From: JAIOSF01 sp963677755
Lineage (GTDB): Bacteria > Campylobacterota > Campylobacteria > Campylobacterales > Arcobacteraceae
Reading direction: 5' to 3'
Assembly (NCBI GenBank): GCA_963677755.1
Contig: OY782506.1
Location: 868,001 to 932,000 of the forward strand
Length of the DNA stretch: 64,000 nt
Under the pieces are notes generated by a model. That model saw only the letters and a program-made list of their open reading frames with translations. It did not search any database and was not told the DNA's origin. Shown in pieces: positions 1 to 7,772 of the stretch. Position numbers and translations under genes: made by a program. Position 1 is the first letter of the stretch; every line of letters begins with the position of its first letter.

Positions 1-822
1 TTCCATCGGTTTTAATATCTCTTGTCCCTCTTTTGTAGTATGCAAATTAAAAAGTAAAAAAGCTATTTGATCAATAAGTTCCTGCGGAATTGTAGTTTTT
101 GCAACTAAAGCATTATTTGGAAGGCTTGGTGTTTCCCACTTGATTTGAAGTTTGTTTGCTATTTTAGGTCTCTCTTTTTTAAAAGCTTCCCAAGGTGGTG
201 GCCAAGTTGCAGCAGCAACAGATTTTTTAAGATAAAGATTCATAATAGAAGATTCCTGAGAACCTACAAAACTATTTTTTATATCTTTTTTTATATCAAT
301 ACCTTGTGTATATAAAAAGTATTGAGGTAGCATTGTAGCTGCTAAGGCAGTTTGTGCAGGATAACTCACTGTTTTCCCTTTTAAATCTTCAACAGTTTTA
401 ATTTTTCCATCTTTTCTTACTAAAATTATACCCTTAAAGTTTTGGTCATCTCCCATTTTCCCAAAAATCTTATATCCGTGTTGTAAAGATTCGATAGTTT
501 GATAAGGGTTTGGTAAAGAGAAGTCAAAATATCCTGAAAAAAGTTTTTTATTGTATGCTGCATAGTTACGAGAAGCTTCAAGTTTTAAATATATTGTTGG
601 TATATTTTGATTAATATAATCAACTAATGGTTGATACACTTCAAATAATTTTTTTGGATTATGAAGAGGATGAACTCCTAATATATAAGTTTGTTTTGTG
701 AATATAGGTTTTTCTGTGTATGTGGGTGTGTATTTTTCATCTTCATTTTTTGTACAACCACTAAAAGATAAGATGATTAAAACAAATAAAGAGATTAAGA
801 AGTAATTAGAATGCTTTTTCAT
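1..822 (-). CDS. PhnD-like phosphate/phosphonate-type substrate-binding lipoprotein (C-terminus cut off)
   Basis: Reading leftwards from the ATG at 820-822 the frame stays open to the window edge (274 codons), so the C-terminus is missing. The N-terminus is a lipoprotein signal: MKK, a hydrophobic stretch and a lipobox-like FSGC with Cys about residue 23. The body resembles PhnD/periplasmic-binding-like II proteins: YILGVHPLHNPKKLFEVY near the start, the conserved YxAYNKKLFSGYFDFSLPNP region, then VEDLKGKTVSYP. Such proteins bind phosphonate, phosphite or other anions outside the cytoplasmic membrane. No permease or ATPase gene is visible; the neighbour transcribed before it is a Cache/HD-GYP sensor 89 bases away, so a role in sensing rather than transport is possible. 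A TATAAT on the minus strand at 842-847 could be its -10 box. Family assignment is fairly sure, substrate unknown. Confidence 0.75.
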   Translation of the reverse strand, partial: MKKHSNYFLISLFVLIILSFSGCTKNEDEKYTPTYTEKPIFTKQTYILGVHPLHNPKKLFEVYQPLVDYINQNIPTIYLKLEASRNYAAYNKKLFSGYFDFSLPNPYQTIESLQHGYKIFGKMGDDQNFKGIILVRKDGKIKTVEDLKGKTVSYPAQTALAATMLPQYFLYTQGIDIKKDIKNSFVGSQESSIMNLYLKKSVAAATWPPPWEAFKKERPKIANKLQIKWETPSLPNNALVAKTTIPQELIDQIAFLLFNLHTTKEGQEILKPME

Positions 823-911
823 TGTATATCTTTCATTTTATATTATAAGCATTTTATCTAAATAATACTTTTGTTAATAGTCAAATAAAAGTTTAGAACA
901 CATTATCTATT

Positions 912-3077
912 TTATTTATTTAAAGATTGTTTTATTGTATCAAGATTATTAAAAGAATTTAAATCCATATGACGCAACTCACAACTCATTTCAAATGAGT
1001 TAAGTTCTTTATTTAATAAATCAAGATTTATATCTATGTGTGTATCATTTAAAAGAATAAAATCTGAACCTTGAAATCTAAATATCTCTTTTGCAACATA
1101 ATGTTTTTTTATTAATTGTGTTATATGAATAAGTAGTTCATCCCCTTTTTTCCAGCCAAATTTTTCATTGTACTGTGAAAAATTATGGATAAGAATAAGG
1201 TTTAAACATCTATTTTTATGAGAATCTTGTTTCAAGATAAGGTCTAAATAGTTTTCATTTGAAAGGTTCGTTAATCCATCTTTAAAAAAGTATGAAAATC
1301 GTTCTATTTCTATTGGTGTTTTGGGTAATTGTGTTGCTTGAAGATTAGTTTCTAGAGTCACATTTTTTAATGCTTTAATAGCTACTGTAACTATATTAGG
1401 GTCAAATAAAGTTCCAGAATCTTTTTTTAATTCATTGAGTGCTTCTTCTACAGTTTTTGTTTTGTTGTATACTCTTGTTGATGTCATAGCATCAAAAGAA
1501 TCAGCGATAGCAAGAATTGAAGCTAAAACAGGGATCTGTTCACCTTGTAAACCTTTTGGATATCCACTTCCATCATATCTTTCGTGATGTGTTAATATAA
1601 TTTTTGAAAAATCTTTAAACATAGGTATTTTTGCTATTACATCATATCCAATAGAGGCATGACTTTTAATGATATGAAACTCTTGTTCTGTGAGTTTTCC
1701 AGGTTTTAAAAGGATAGAGTCTGGAATGGCAACTTTACCAATATCATGTAATAATCCTATTTGTTCCAATACCTTTATATCTTCAGAACTAAATTGCATC
1801 TCTTTTGCAATAGAAACCGCATATTTTGAGACTCTTCGTGAATGACCTGCTGTATAAAAATCTCGTTTTTCTATTAAGTCTACCAGCGAAACAATAGTTT
1901 GCAGATAGTTATCGACTTTTTCTAGCTCTTTTTTGAGCAGTTCTTTTTTATAATTATACATTATTTTTTCCAAAGCTCTAGAAAAAAGAATAGATAGTAT
2001 TAAAAAAACGATAGTAGCAAGTATCGCATAGAATAAAAGAGTGTAAAATTTTTTTTGATATCGTGTTATTAACTCATGTTGTTTCTTTTTAATGATAACT
2101 GTTAATTTATCTAAATTAAATCCTGTTCCTACAATCCAATTCTTATTTTTTATTTTTACAAGGTATGAGATTTTGGAATATATTTCGGAGTTTTTTTGAT
2201 GTGAATATTCTAAATAGGTACTCTTTTTTGTAGAATTGACAAATGATGTAAGTTTTGGAATGATTTGTTTGTCATGGTATTGGCTATCTTCCTTTTTTCT
2301 TTTTGATAATAGTACTTTCTTCTTAGTATCTACTACAAAAAGATGTTCATTATTAAGGTATTCAAATAAACTAAGTTTTTTTAACAGCTCATTTTTTAGA
2401 TTATTTTCAAAATCCTCTTTAAAAATTGCAGTTGTGATGATAAGGTTATAGGGTTCAAACTTTTTGACAATACCAAATTTTTTGAACAACCTTGAGGTAT
2501 CGTTTGGTTTATAATAATCCCAAGTTAAAAATCCCTCTTGTCTTGTTTTTGCTATTTGTATTGCTTCTCGTACAGGATACTTTCCTGTACTGTCTTGTCT
2601 ATTAAGTACCAATGTTCCTTCGAGTTTTTTAAATATGGGATGTAAAATATTTATCCCATCCATTGTATGTATAGAAAAGTAACCTGTCCCTTCATTAAAT
2701 CGGATAGGTTCTATTGCATATCTTATTTGAGATATAATCTCTTTTTTTGACAATCTATTTTTATTTTTATTATAAATATTTTGGATTATGTTGTGAACTT
2801 CATTTATCCTATTGTGTAATTCTTGTTTGAGTTTTATTTCGGAATTCTCAAGTTCTTTTTGTATATATCTATTTATCACATCAATATGGAGTTTAATGCG
2901 TGCTTTATTTAAATCAATATACTCTTTTTCAATTTGTAATGTCTCTTTTTTTAAGTCATTATTATGTTGAATAGAGATATATGAGGTAATAGATACAATT
3001 AATACAATCATAAGTAAAGAGGGGAGATATTTTATTGCTTGAAGTATAGTTTTTTCTTTTATTACAGAATCCATCAT
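912..3077 (-). CDS. Membrane sensor with Cache domain, HD-GYP phosphodiesterase and degenerate GGDEF-like tail
   Basis: A 721-aa membrane protein. A first membrane segment (about 14-32) is followed by a long periplasmic Cache-type sensor, where FEPYNLIITTAIF and KNKNWIVGTGFN mark two ends of Cache-like units, then a second membrane segment near 345-365. The cytoplasmic part has an HD-GYP domain with H444-D445 in HDIGKVAIPDS and the GYP element in HHERYDGSGYP near 505, so it should hydrolyse cyclic di-GMP. The last 120 residues resemble a GGDEF domain (DGLTNLSNENYL), but the signature is replaced by QGSDF at 669-673, so cyclase activity is unlikely. A start at either of two adjacent ATGs is possible; AAGGATT lies just upstream. 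Confidence 0.85.
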   Translation of the reverse strand: MMDSVIKEKTILQAIKYLPSLLMIVLIVSITSYISIQHNNDLKKETLQIEKEYIDLNKARIKLHIDVINRYIQKELENSEIKLKQELHNRINEVHNIIQNIYNKNKNRLSKKEIISQIRYAIEPIRFNEGTGYFSIHTMDGINILHPIFKKLEGTLVLNRQDSTGKYPVREAIQIAKTRQEGFLTWDYYKPNDTSRLFKKFGIVKKFEPYNLIITTAIFKEDFENNLKNELLKKLSLFEYLNNEHLFVVDTKKKVLLSKRKKEDSQYHDKQIIPKLTSFVNSTKKSTYLEYSHQKNSEIYSKISYLVKIKNKNWIVGTGFNLDKLTVIIKKKQHELITRYQKKFYTLLFYAILATIVFLILSILFSRALEKIMYNYKKELLKKELEKVDNYLQTIVSLVDLIEKRDFYTAGHSRRVSKYAVSIAKEMQFSSEDIKVLEQIGLLHDIGKVAIPDSILLKPGKLTEQEFHIIKSHASIGYDVIAKIPMFKDFSKIILTHHERYDGSGYPKGLQGEQIPVLASILAIADSFDAMTSTRVYNKTKTVEEALNELKKDSGTLFDPNIVTVAIKALKNVTLETNLQATQLPKTPIEIERFSYFFKDGLTNLSNENYLDLILKQDSHKNRCLNLILIHNFSQYNEKFGWKKGDELLIHITQLIKKHYVAKEIFRFQGSDFILLNDTHIDINLDLLNKELNSFEMSCELRHMDLNSFNNLDTIKQSLNK

Positions 3078-3354
3078 AATCCTTTAATATTTATATTTTA
3101 CACAAAATAATATTAAAAGAAACAATATAAATAAAAGTAATAATAAAATTTTTTACAATGGTAACTAAAAGATAACTCAAAGTGTAGAGTAAGTGCTAAT
3201 TATAATATAAATTTATATCTTTTAGTTAGCCTTTTATTTCTATAGTATGATTTGCACCTTTATAATTCACCTCCTAGAGTAAAATAAAACTTTAGTATTC
3301 AAAACTAAAGTTTCGAAAATTATAAATTAAAAGAGATAAAAAAAAGTTTAATAA
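3078..3354. other. Intergenic region upstream of the hsp20 control region
   Basis: No gene is visible here. It holds a single CIRCE-like half-site AAGTGCTAA at 3191-3199 with no facing partner, and an isolated perfect Shine-Dalgarno-like AGGAGGTGAAT on the minus strand (3264-3275 as ATTCACCTCCT on plus) that leads into no reading frame of useful length. Confidence 0.4.
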
Positions 3355-3381
3355 TTAGCACTAATTATAGTCAAGTGCTAA
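3355..3381. promoter_or_regulatory. CIRCE element 1 (HrcA operator) upstream of hsp20
   Basis: The inverted repeat TTAGCACT / AGTGCTAA has its arms at 3355-3362 and 3374-3381. The CIRCE consensus is TTAGCACTC-N9-GAGTGCTAA, so this copy keeps eight of nine arm bases on each side with the right spacing. HrcA is the known repressor of such sites. Confidence 0.82.
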
Positions 3382-3386
3382 TAATT

Positions 3387-3413
3387 CTAGCACTTAAACT
3401 TGACAAGTGCTAA
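3387..3413. promoter_or_regulatory. CIRCE element 2 (HrcA operator) overlapping the hsp20 promoter
   Basis: Arms CTAGCACTT (3387-3395) and AAGTGCTAA (3405-3413) are separated by nine bases, the exact CIRCE geometry. The site covers the -35 box of the hsp20 promoter, so bound HrcA would block RNA polymerase. It starts six bases after CIRCE element 1, giving a tandem operator. Confidence 0.85.
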
Positions 3414-3429
3414 ATATATTTGTTATAAT
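3400..3429 (+). promoter_or_regulatory. Sigma-70-type promoter of hsp20
   Basis: TTGACA at 3400-3405 and TATAAT at 3424-3429 are both consensus and lie 18 bases apart. The -35 box is inside the second CIRCE element. Transcription would begin about 45 bases before the hsp20 ATG. Confidence 0.8.
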
Positions 3430-3484
3430 CTTTTTGAAGTTGAAGTTATTTCAACTTAATTAATTTAAATAAAAAGGAGTATCT

Positions 3485-3913
3485 ATGTTATTAACAAGAT
3501 TTGACCCATTTAGAGAGTTTGCGACTATGCAAAATGTATTTAGTGATTATCCAATAAAATCAAAGGTTGGTGAGACATCTATTAGTGCCTTTACTCCAAT
3601 AGTCAATACAAGAGAGGGTGAGTTTGCATATCATATTGATGTTGATTTACCAGGTGTAAAAAAAGAGGATATAAATATTGATATAAATGATAATAAACTC
3701 ACTATTAGTGGAGAAAGAAACTCTAAAGAAGAGATAAAAGAGGAAGATTATTATAAAGTTGAAACTTCATTTGGTAAGTTTCACAGAATGTTTTCTCTTC
3801 CAGAGAATGTAGATGTTGAAAATATTACAGCTTCTACTGATAATGGTGTGTTAGAAGTGGTAATCCCAAAAGTAGAAAAGAGTACAAATAATAAAAAAAT
3901 AGAAGTAAAATAA
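3485..3913 (+). CDS. Small heat-shock protein, Hsp20/alpha-crystallin family
   Basis: A 142-aa cytoplasmic holdase chaperone that keeps unfolding proteins soluble. An alpha-crystallin domain runs from about residue 38 to 135: it includes YHIDVDLPGVKKEDINI, DNKLTISGER and the end motif DNGVLEVVIPK. The usual start MLLTRFDPFREF is present, and AAGGAG lies 6-7 bases before the ATG. Two CIRCE elements and a consensus promoter precede it, so heat induction through release of HrcA is expected. A 39-aa peptide gene follows after six bases. Confidence 0.93.
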   Translation: MLLTRFDPFREFATMQNVFSDYPIKSKVGETSISAFTPIVNTREGEFAYHIDVDLPGVKKEDINIDINDNKLTISGERNSKEEIKEEDYYKVETSFGKFHRMFSLPENVDVENITASTDNGVLEVVIPKVEKSTNNKKIEVK

Positions 3914-3919
3914 AGGGAA

Positions 3920-4039
3920 ATGATGAAAAATGTAATCGCAAATTTAAAGCATCATAGGGGTGAATTATTTGCAATAGTATCAATACAAATAGCTACATTG
4001 GTAGGTTGTTATATATTCATTCCTAAGTTATTAAATTAA
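3920..4039 (+). CDS. 39-aa putative single-span membrane peptide
   Basis: A short frame begins with two ATGs (3920 and 3923) preceded by AAAGGGA at good spacing. It reads MMKNVIANLKHHRGEL, then a hydrophobic stretch of about 20 residues (FAIVSIQIATLVGCYIFI) and a short tail PKLLN. It follows hsp20 by six bases and ends just before a hairpin, so it would be co-expressed with the chaperone. The layout (basic start, one membrane span) is typical of stress-induced small membrane proteins, but I recognise no family. Moderate confidence only. Confidence 0.5.
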   Translation: MMKNVIANLKHHRGELFAIVSIQIATLVGCYIFIPKLLN

Positions 4040-4046
4040 AAAAACT

Positions 4047-4075
4047 GAGGATAGCGTAAAATACCTATCCTCTTT
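4047..4075 (+). terminator. Probable terminator after hsp20 and the 39-aa gene
   Basis: GAGGATAG (4047-4054) pairs with CTATCCTC (4065-4072) across a 10-base loop, followed by TTT. The T tract is short, so termination may be incomplete. A run of A before the stem would make it act on the other strand too. Confidence 0.55.
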
Positions 4076-4135
4076 AATCTAATAGATTTCAAGGTATAAT
4101 ATACCATTCAAATTATATATTTCAAGGTGTTTTTT

Positions 4136-4525
4136 ATGTCAATTTTTGCTTTACAATCAATAGCAGGGGGATTTTTAGATGAAGATTTAAATAATTTCAA
4201 TAAAAATTTCGATGATTGGTGTGTTCAATTTGAAAGTTATGATGATGCAATGATAATATTACAAACTCTTGAAAATCAAAAATCTATAGTTGTTGTAGAA
4301 ATTACCCCATTAAGTTACCCAAAGTATTTTTTTTCGTCTTTACAAGGTACTGTTTATTTAACACGACAAATTGGAAACAAAATTATTTGTACGGTAGAAC
4401 CATTTATGGGATCTAGCTTTAAAATAGCAGTATGTGATATAAAAACAGGAAAAGTAAAATTTACAAGTACAAACTATAAAACTGTTACAAGTGTTGAAGC
4501 TGCTTTTAGCAATTTTAGTGAGTAG
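4136..4525 (+). CDS. Hypothetical protein (129 aa)
   Basis: I do not recognise this protein. It is a soluble-looking 129 aa (MSIFALQSIAGGFLDEDLNN...), with two cysteines (in DWCVQFE and IICTVE) and a beta-rich second half. The ATG at 4136 is preferred because AAGGTG ends six bases before it; a GTG at 4127 in the same frame overlaps that ribosome-binding site. It stands alone between the hsp20 unit and convergent selO. Confidence 0.65.
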   Translation: MSIFALQSIAGGFLDEDLNNFNKNFDDWCVQFESYDDAMIILQTLENQKSIVVVEITPLSYPKYFFSSLQGTVYLTRQIGNKIICTVEPFMGSSFKIAVCDIKTGKVKFTSTNYKTVTSVEAAFSNFSE

Positions 4526-4564
4526 ATAAGGCTTAACAAAAGACTACAAATACAGAGATGAGTT

Positions 4565-5980
4565 TTATGATGAACAGCTACACTTCAAAGCTTTAAACTC
4601 TTTGTTCACTTGTGTATAATGTTCAAATTTTTTATGCTCATCATAAGGATTATGAGCAATTTTTAGTAAGTCGTTTACTAAAGTATAATCTCCATTTTGG
4701 GCTTGTTCTATAGCATCTTGAAGCATATAGTTTCTAAGTATATATTTGGGATTGACTGTTTTCATTTTGGCTAATCTCTCCACTTTTGAAACTTCCTCTT
4801 TTTCTAATCTTTTCATATACAGCTCTAACCAAGCTTTCATTTGATGGGTATCAATAAGAGAAAAATCTTCACAGCTAATATTCCAAAAAAATGAAGTATA
4901 GTCTATGCTTTCACTTTGCATTGCACTAAATAATCTTAATATTAAACTTGTATCATCTATGCTTTGGTTATATAACCCAAGTTTGCTTTTCATAATCTCA
5001 AAATATCTTTTTTTGAATCTACCTATAAAAGTATCACAGTAACTATTCATCAGTTTTTCATCTGCTATTGGAGATAGAACTTTTGCTAAAACTGTTAAAT
5101 TCCATTGTGCTATAAAAGGTTGGTTTTCAAAGCTATATCTTCCCTCATGGTCAGATAAATTACAGATAAATTCTTTGTCAAATTCTTCCATCATAGCATA
5201 TGGTCCATAGTCTATTGTAAGACCTTCGATACTCATATTATCAGTATTCATCACCCCATGCATAAAACCAACACTTTGCCATAAAGCTATCATCTCTAAG
5301 GTTCTATCAACAATTGCAAAATAGAGTTCTTCATATTTATTAGAAAGGGTTTTTAAGTTTGGATAACTCTCTTCTATAACAAAATTTGCCAATTGGGTGA
5401 GATTATTTTTTTTATTTTCACCTAGATAGGCATACTCAAAACTTCCAAAGCGTATCCATGAGGTTGAAGCTCGTAATACTATGGCACCTTGTTCAGATTC
5501 ATACTCTCTTAATACTTTAGTATCTGAAGTTATCATAGCTACAGCTCTTGTAGTTGGAATACCAAGACCATACATAGCTTCACTTAAAAGGTATTCTCTT
5601 ATAGTTGAGCGTAAAACTGCTCTTCCATCACCATTTCTGGAATATGGTGTTAGTCCTGCACCTTTGAGTTGCAAGTTAAAATTTTTTGTTTTCCCTAAGT
5701 TAATAGCTCTTCCATCACCTAGATTTGGAACAAAATATCCAAATTGATGTCCTGAATATGCTTTTGAATAAGGAATTGAACCTTCTACTTGATATTCACC
5801 ATTTAAAAATTTTAAAAATTGTTCAGAATCAATATTTTTTTCACTCAATCCAAGTTGTTTTGCAAAGATTGTATTAATGCTTACAATCTTTGGGTTTTTT
5901 AGTGGTGTGACTTGAAGTTTTGAATAAAAAGTTTTATCAAGTTTATCTAAAATATTACAATGAAGTTGTATGTTATCCAT
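4565..5980 (-). CDS. selO: Protein adenylyltransferase SelO (YdiU family)
   Basis: A 471-aa pseudokinase-fold enzyme that transfers AMP to Ser/Thr/Tyr of target proteins, a function shown for the SelO family. Family marks are HQFGYFVPNLGDGRAINLG, LQLKGAGLTPYSR with GDGRAVLRSTIREYLLSEAM, and the metal-site region GFMHGVMNTDNMSIEGLT. The C-terminus is Cys-rich (ALKCSCSS). Length fits the family. The start is set at the ATG at 5978-5980, after the stop of the upstream gene; an in-frame ATG at 6011-6013 would overlap that gene by 29 bases and has no ribosome-binding site. SelO is linked to oxidative stress in other bacteria. Confidence 0.92.
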   Translation of the reverse strand: MDNIQLHCNILDKLDKTFYSKLQVTPLKNPKIVSINTIFAKQLGLSEKNIDSEQFLKFLNGEYQVEGSIPYSKAYSGHQFGYFVPNLGDGRAINLGKTKNFNLQLKGAGLTPYSRNGDGRAVLRSTIREYLLSEAMYGLGIPTTRAVAMITSDTKVLREYESEQGAIVLRASTSWIRFGSFEYAYLGENKKNNLTQLANFVIEESYPNLKTLSNKYEELYFAIVDRTLEMIALWQSVGFMHGVMNTDNMSIEGLTIDYGPYAMMEEFDKEFICNLSDHEGRYSFENQPFIAQWNLTVLAKVLSPIADEKLMNSYCDTFIGRFKKRYFEIMKSKLGLYNQSIDDTSLILRLFSAMQSESIDYTSFFWNISCEDFSLIDTHQMKAWLELYMKRLEKEEVSKVERLAKMKTVNPKYILRNYMLQDAIEQAQNGDYTLVNDLLKIAHNPYDEHKKFEHYTQVNKEFKALKCSCSS

Positions 5981-5984
5981 TGAG

Positions 5985-6434
5985 TTAGTTATTTTCCTCT
6001 TGGTACTGTTCATAGAAATCAGTAAGTAGATAGTTTATAATTGATTCATAAATATCTAGTTGTATCTCTTTTGTATCTGAATCAAAAAGGTCATCTTTGT
6101 AATAAGTAATACTCATATTTTCAACATTTTTATCTCGTGCAGGTACAGTATCTTCTACAATAAACATACTAATATGCATAATATAGTTAGATTTTGTTTT
6201 TATACCTTGAATTTTGACTATAAAATTAGAAAAGTTTTCTGTTTCTGTTTTAATACCTAGTTTTTCTAGAGTATATTTAACATCATGTTTTATTTTTTTT
6301 AGATTTTCTTTGGTAGTGAGTTTACTTTTATCAATGACTTTAAGATTTACATCTTTTACACCCTCTAATGAAAAAGGGGAAATTGCAAATGAATTTATTA
6401 AAAAAAATAGTGTTATAAGGAATATTTTTTTCAT
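5985..6434 (-). CDS. Hypothetical secreted or periplasmic protein (149 aa)
   Basis: An N-terminal signal sequence (MKKIFLITLFFLINSFA) is followed by a small soluble domain of about 130 residues with alternating strands: VNLKVIDKSKLT, FIVKIQGIKT, MHISMFIVEDTV. I cannot assign a family; the shape suggests a small alpha/beta periplasmic domain. It overlaps the preceding thioredoxin-like gene by four bases (ATGA), so the two are translated together and may act on the same process. selO begins five bases after its stop. Confidence 0.7.
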   Translation of the reverse strand: MKKIFLITLFFLINSFAISPFSLEGVKDVNLKVIDKSKLTTKENLKKIKHDVKYTLEKLGIKTETENFSNFIVKIQGIKTKSNYIMHISMFIVEDTVPARDKNVENMSITYYKDDLFDSDTKEIQLDIYESIINYLLTDFYEQYQEENN

Positions 6435-6859
6435 AAGTTCCCTTTATAGTTAGAATCTATTTTTTCCAAAATAGTTAAAAATTTTTTTGTTGATTTGTAA
6501 CCGTAAGAGTTATCTATAGTTGTTTCTTTTTTAGAATCTATAAAAAATACAGTGGGAACTACCTTTGCTACAAATTTATTTATAGGGTATTGTGCTTCAT
6601 CTCTATTGAGTATAACGGGTACAAAGTTTTCTGCTACAAATTTTTTGATAATGTTTTTACTGAGTGTTTGTTTCTCAAGTTTTTCACACCATGGACAAGT
6701 GTTTGTTACAACAACTAACATCATAGGTTTATTTGTTTGTAGTGATTTTTCTTTTGCTTCTTTATAATTTGTAAAATAGTTGTTTTTTTTTGCAAAACTA
6801 TCCATTGAAGCAAAACTCAATGTAAAAAGCAAAGAAGTTAGTATCAGATGTTTAATCAT
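6431..6859 (-). CDS. Secreted thioredoxin-fold protein with CPWC motif
   Basis: 142 aa with a signal sequence (about 1-18) and a thioredoxin-like domain: KPMMLVVVTNTCPWCEKLE has the active-site pair C55/C58, and VVPTVFFID supplies the cis-proline. It resembles the DUF255/thioredoxin_7 type of periplasmic disulfide reductases. A close relative lies at 19766-20206. It is the first gene of a two- or three-gene unit with the 149-aa secreted protein (four-base overlap) and selO. Confidence 0.85.
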   Translation of the reverse strand: MIKHLILTSLLFTLSFASMDSFAKKNNYFTNYKEAKEKSLQTNKPMMLVVVTNTCPWCEKLEKQTLSKNIIKKFVAENFVPVILNRDEAQYPINKFVAKVVPTVFFIDSKKETTIDNSYGYKSTKKFLTILEKIDSNYKGNL

Positions 6860-6985
6860 AATCTATCCTTAAGTAAGATATGAAAGATTATCAAAACTAA
6901 TTTAAAGTTTATTTAATATAAACTTGTAATATAAAATATTTTAATAGTAGAACTTTGTAAAATTTGCTAAAATGGGAGGGTAGTT

Positions 6986-7474
6986 ATGAAAACATTATGT
7001 ATTATAAGACATGCAAAATCAAGTTGGAAAGATATCGCATTGGATGATTTTGATAGACCTTTAACTCAAAAAGGGAAAGATGATGCTTTATTTATGGCAA
7101 AAAAATTGTCAGATATGGATATTTCTCCAAATATAATTATATCAAGCCCCTCCAAAAGAGCTGAGTCTACTGTAAATATAATGAAAACCCAATGGCAATA
7201 TGATAAAGAGATAGAATACAATAAAAAAATCTATGATTCTAATATGATAAATTTAAAAAATATCATTAAAAATTTAAACTCTAATTTTGAAACTGCTTTT
7301 TTGGTTGGACATAATCCTGGTTTAAATATGTTGGCAGAGGATTTATGCGACTTTTTAAAAAATATAGCTACTACAGGTATTGTTATAATAAATTTTGATT
7401 GTAATAGATGGGATGAAATATCTAACGATAATAGTACTTTAATAAAGTATATTTATCCCAAAAAATACAAATAA
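6986..7474 (+). CDS. SixA-like histidine phosphatase
   Basis: 162 aa of the histidine phosphatase (phosphoglycerate-mutase-like) superfamily. The catalytic RHG-type motif is RHAKSSW, with R8-H9; DFDRPLTQKGKDDA and the second catalytic His in FLVGHNPGLN follow. It is closest to SixA, which removes phosphate from histidine phosphotransfer domains. That role would fit the kinase-rich surroundings, but other phosphoester substrates are possible. GGGAGGGTAG lies directly upstream of the ATG. Confidence 0.85.
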   Translation: MKTLCIIRHAKSSWKDIALDDFDRPLTQKGKDDALFMAKKLSDMDISPNIIISSPSKRAESTVNIMKTQWQYDKEIEYNKKIYDSNMINLKNIIKNLNSNFETAFLVGHNPGLNMLAEDLCDFLKNIATTGIVIINFDCNRWDEISNDNSTLIKYIYPKKYK

Positions 7475-7537
7475 TAAAACTATGACTTAACTATCTTAAA
7501 GTAGATATTTTGTAGAATTAAATAAAAGGATTTATTA

Positions 7538-7726
7538 ATGAGATTGATTTTAGCTATTTTACTACCTTGGTTAAATTTTTTTACGATTGGGAAACCCATA
7601 TCTGGGATTATTTGTTTAATTCTTCAAATTACACTTATTGGTTGGTTGCCAGCGGCAATTTGGTCTGTTTACTCATTAAGTCAATATAATACTGATAAAA
7701 AAATCAAAAATGCTTTAGGTAAATAA
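7538..7726 (+). CDS. YqaE/Pmp3-type small membrane protein
   Basis: 62 aa with two membrane spans (about 2-16 and 22-45). The phrase ISGIICLILQITLIGWLPA followed by AIWSVYSL matches the Pmp3/YqaE pattern LLLTLLGWIPGIIHALY. These proteolipids affect membrane potential and salt tolerance in other organisms. AAAAGGA precedes the ATG. Confidence 0.75.
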   Translation: MRLILAILLPWLNFFTIGKPISGIICLILQITLIGWLPAAIWSVYSLSQYNTDKKIKNALGK

Positions 7727-7772
7727 TTAATTTTACTTATGGTAAAATCCTTAAAAATTAAATTTAGGGATA

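Noticed and set aside
3191..3199. A third CIRCE element upstream of hsp20
   Set aside because: Only one half-site (AAGTGCTAA) is present; no TTAGCACTT faces it at the right distance.
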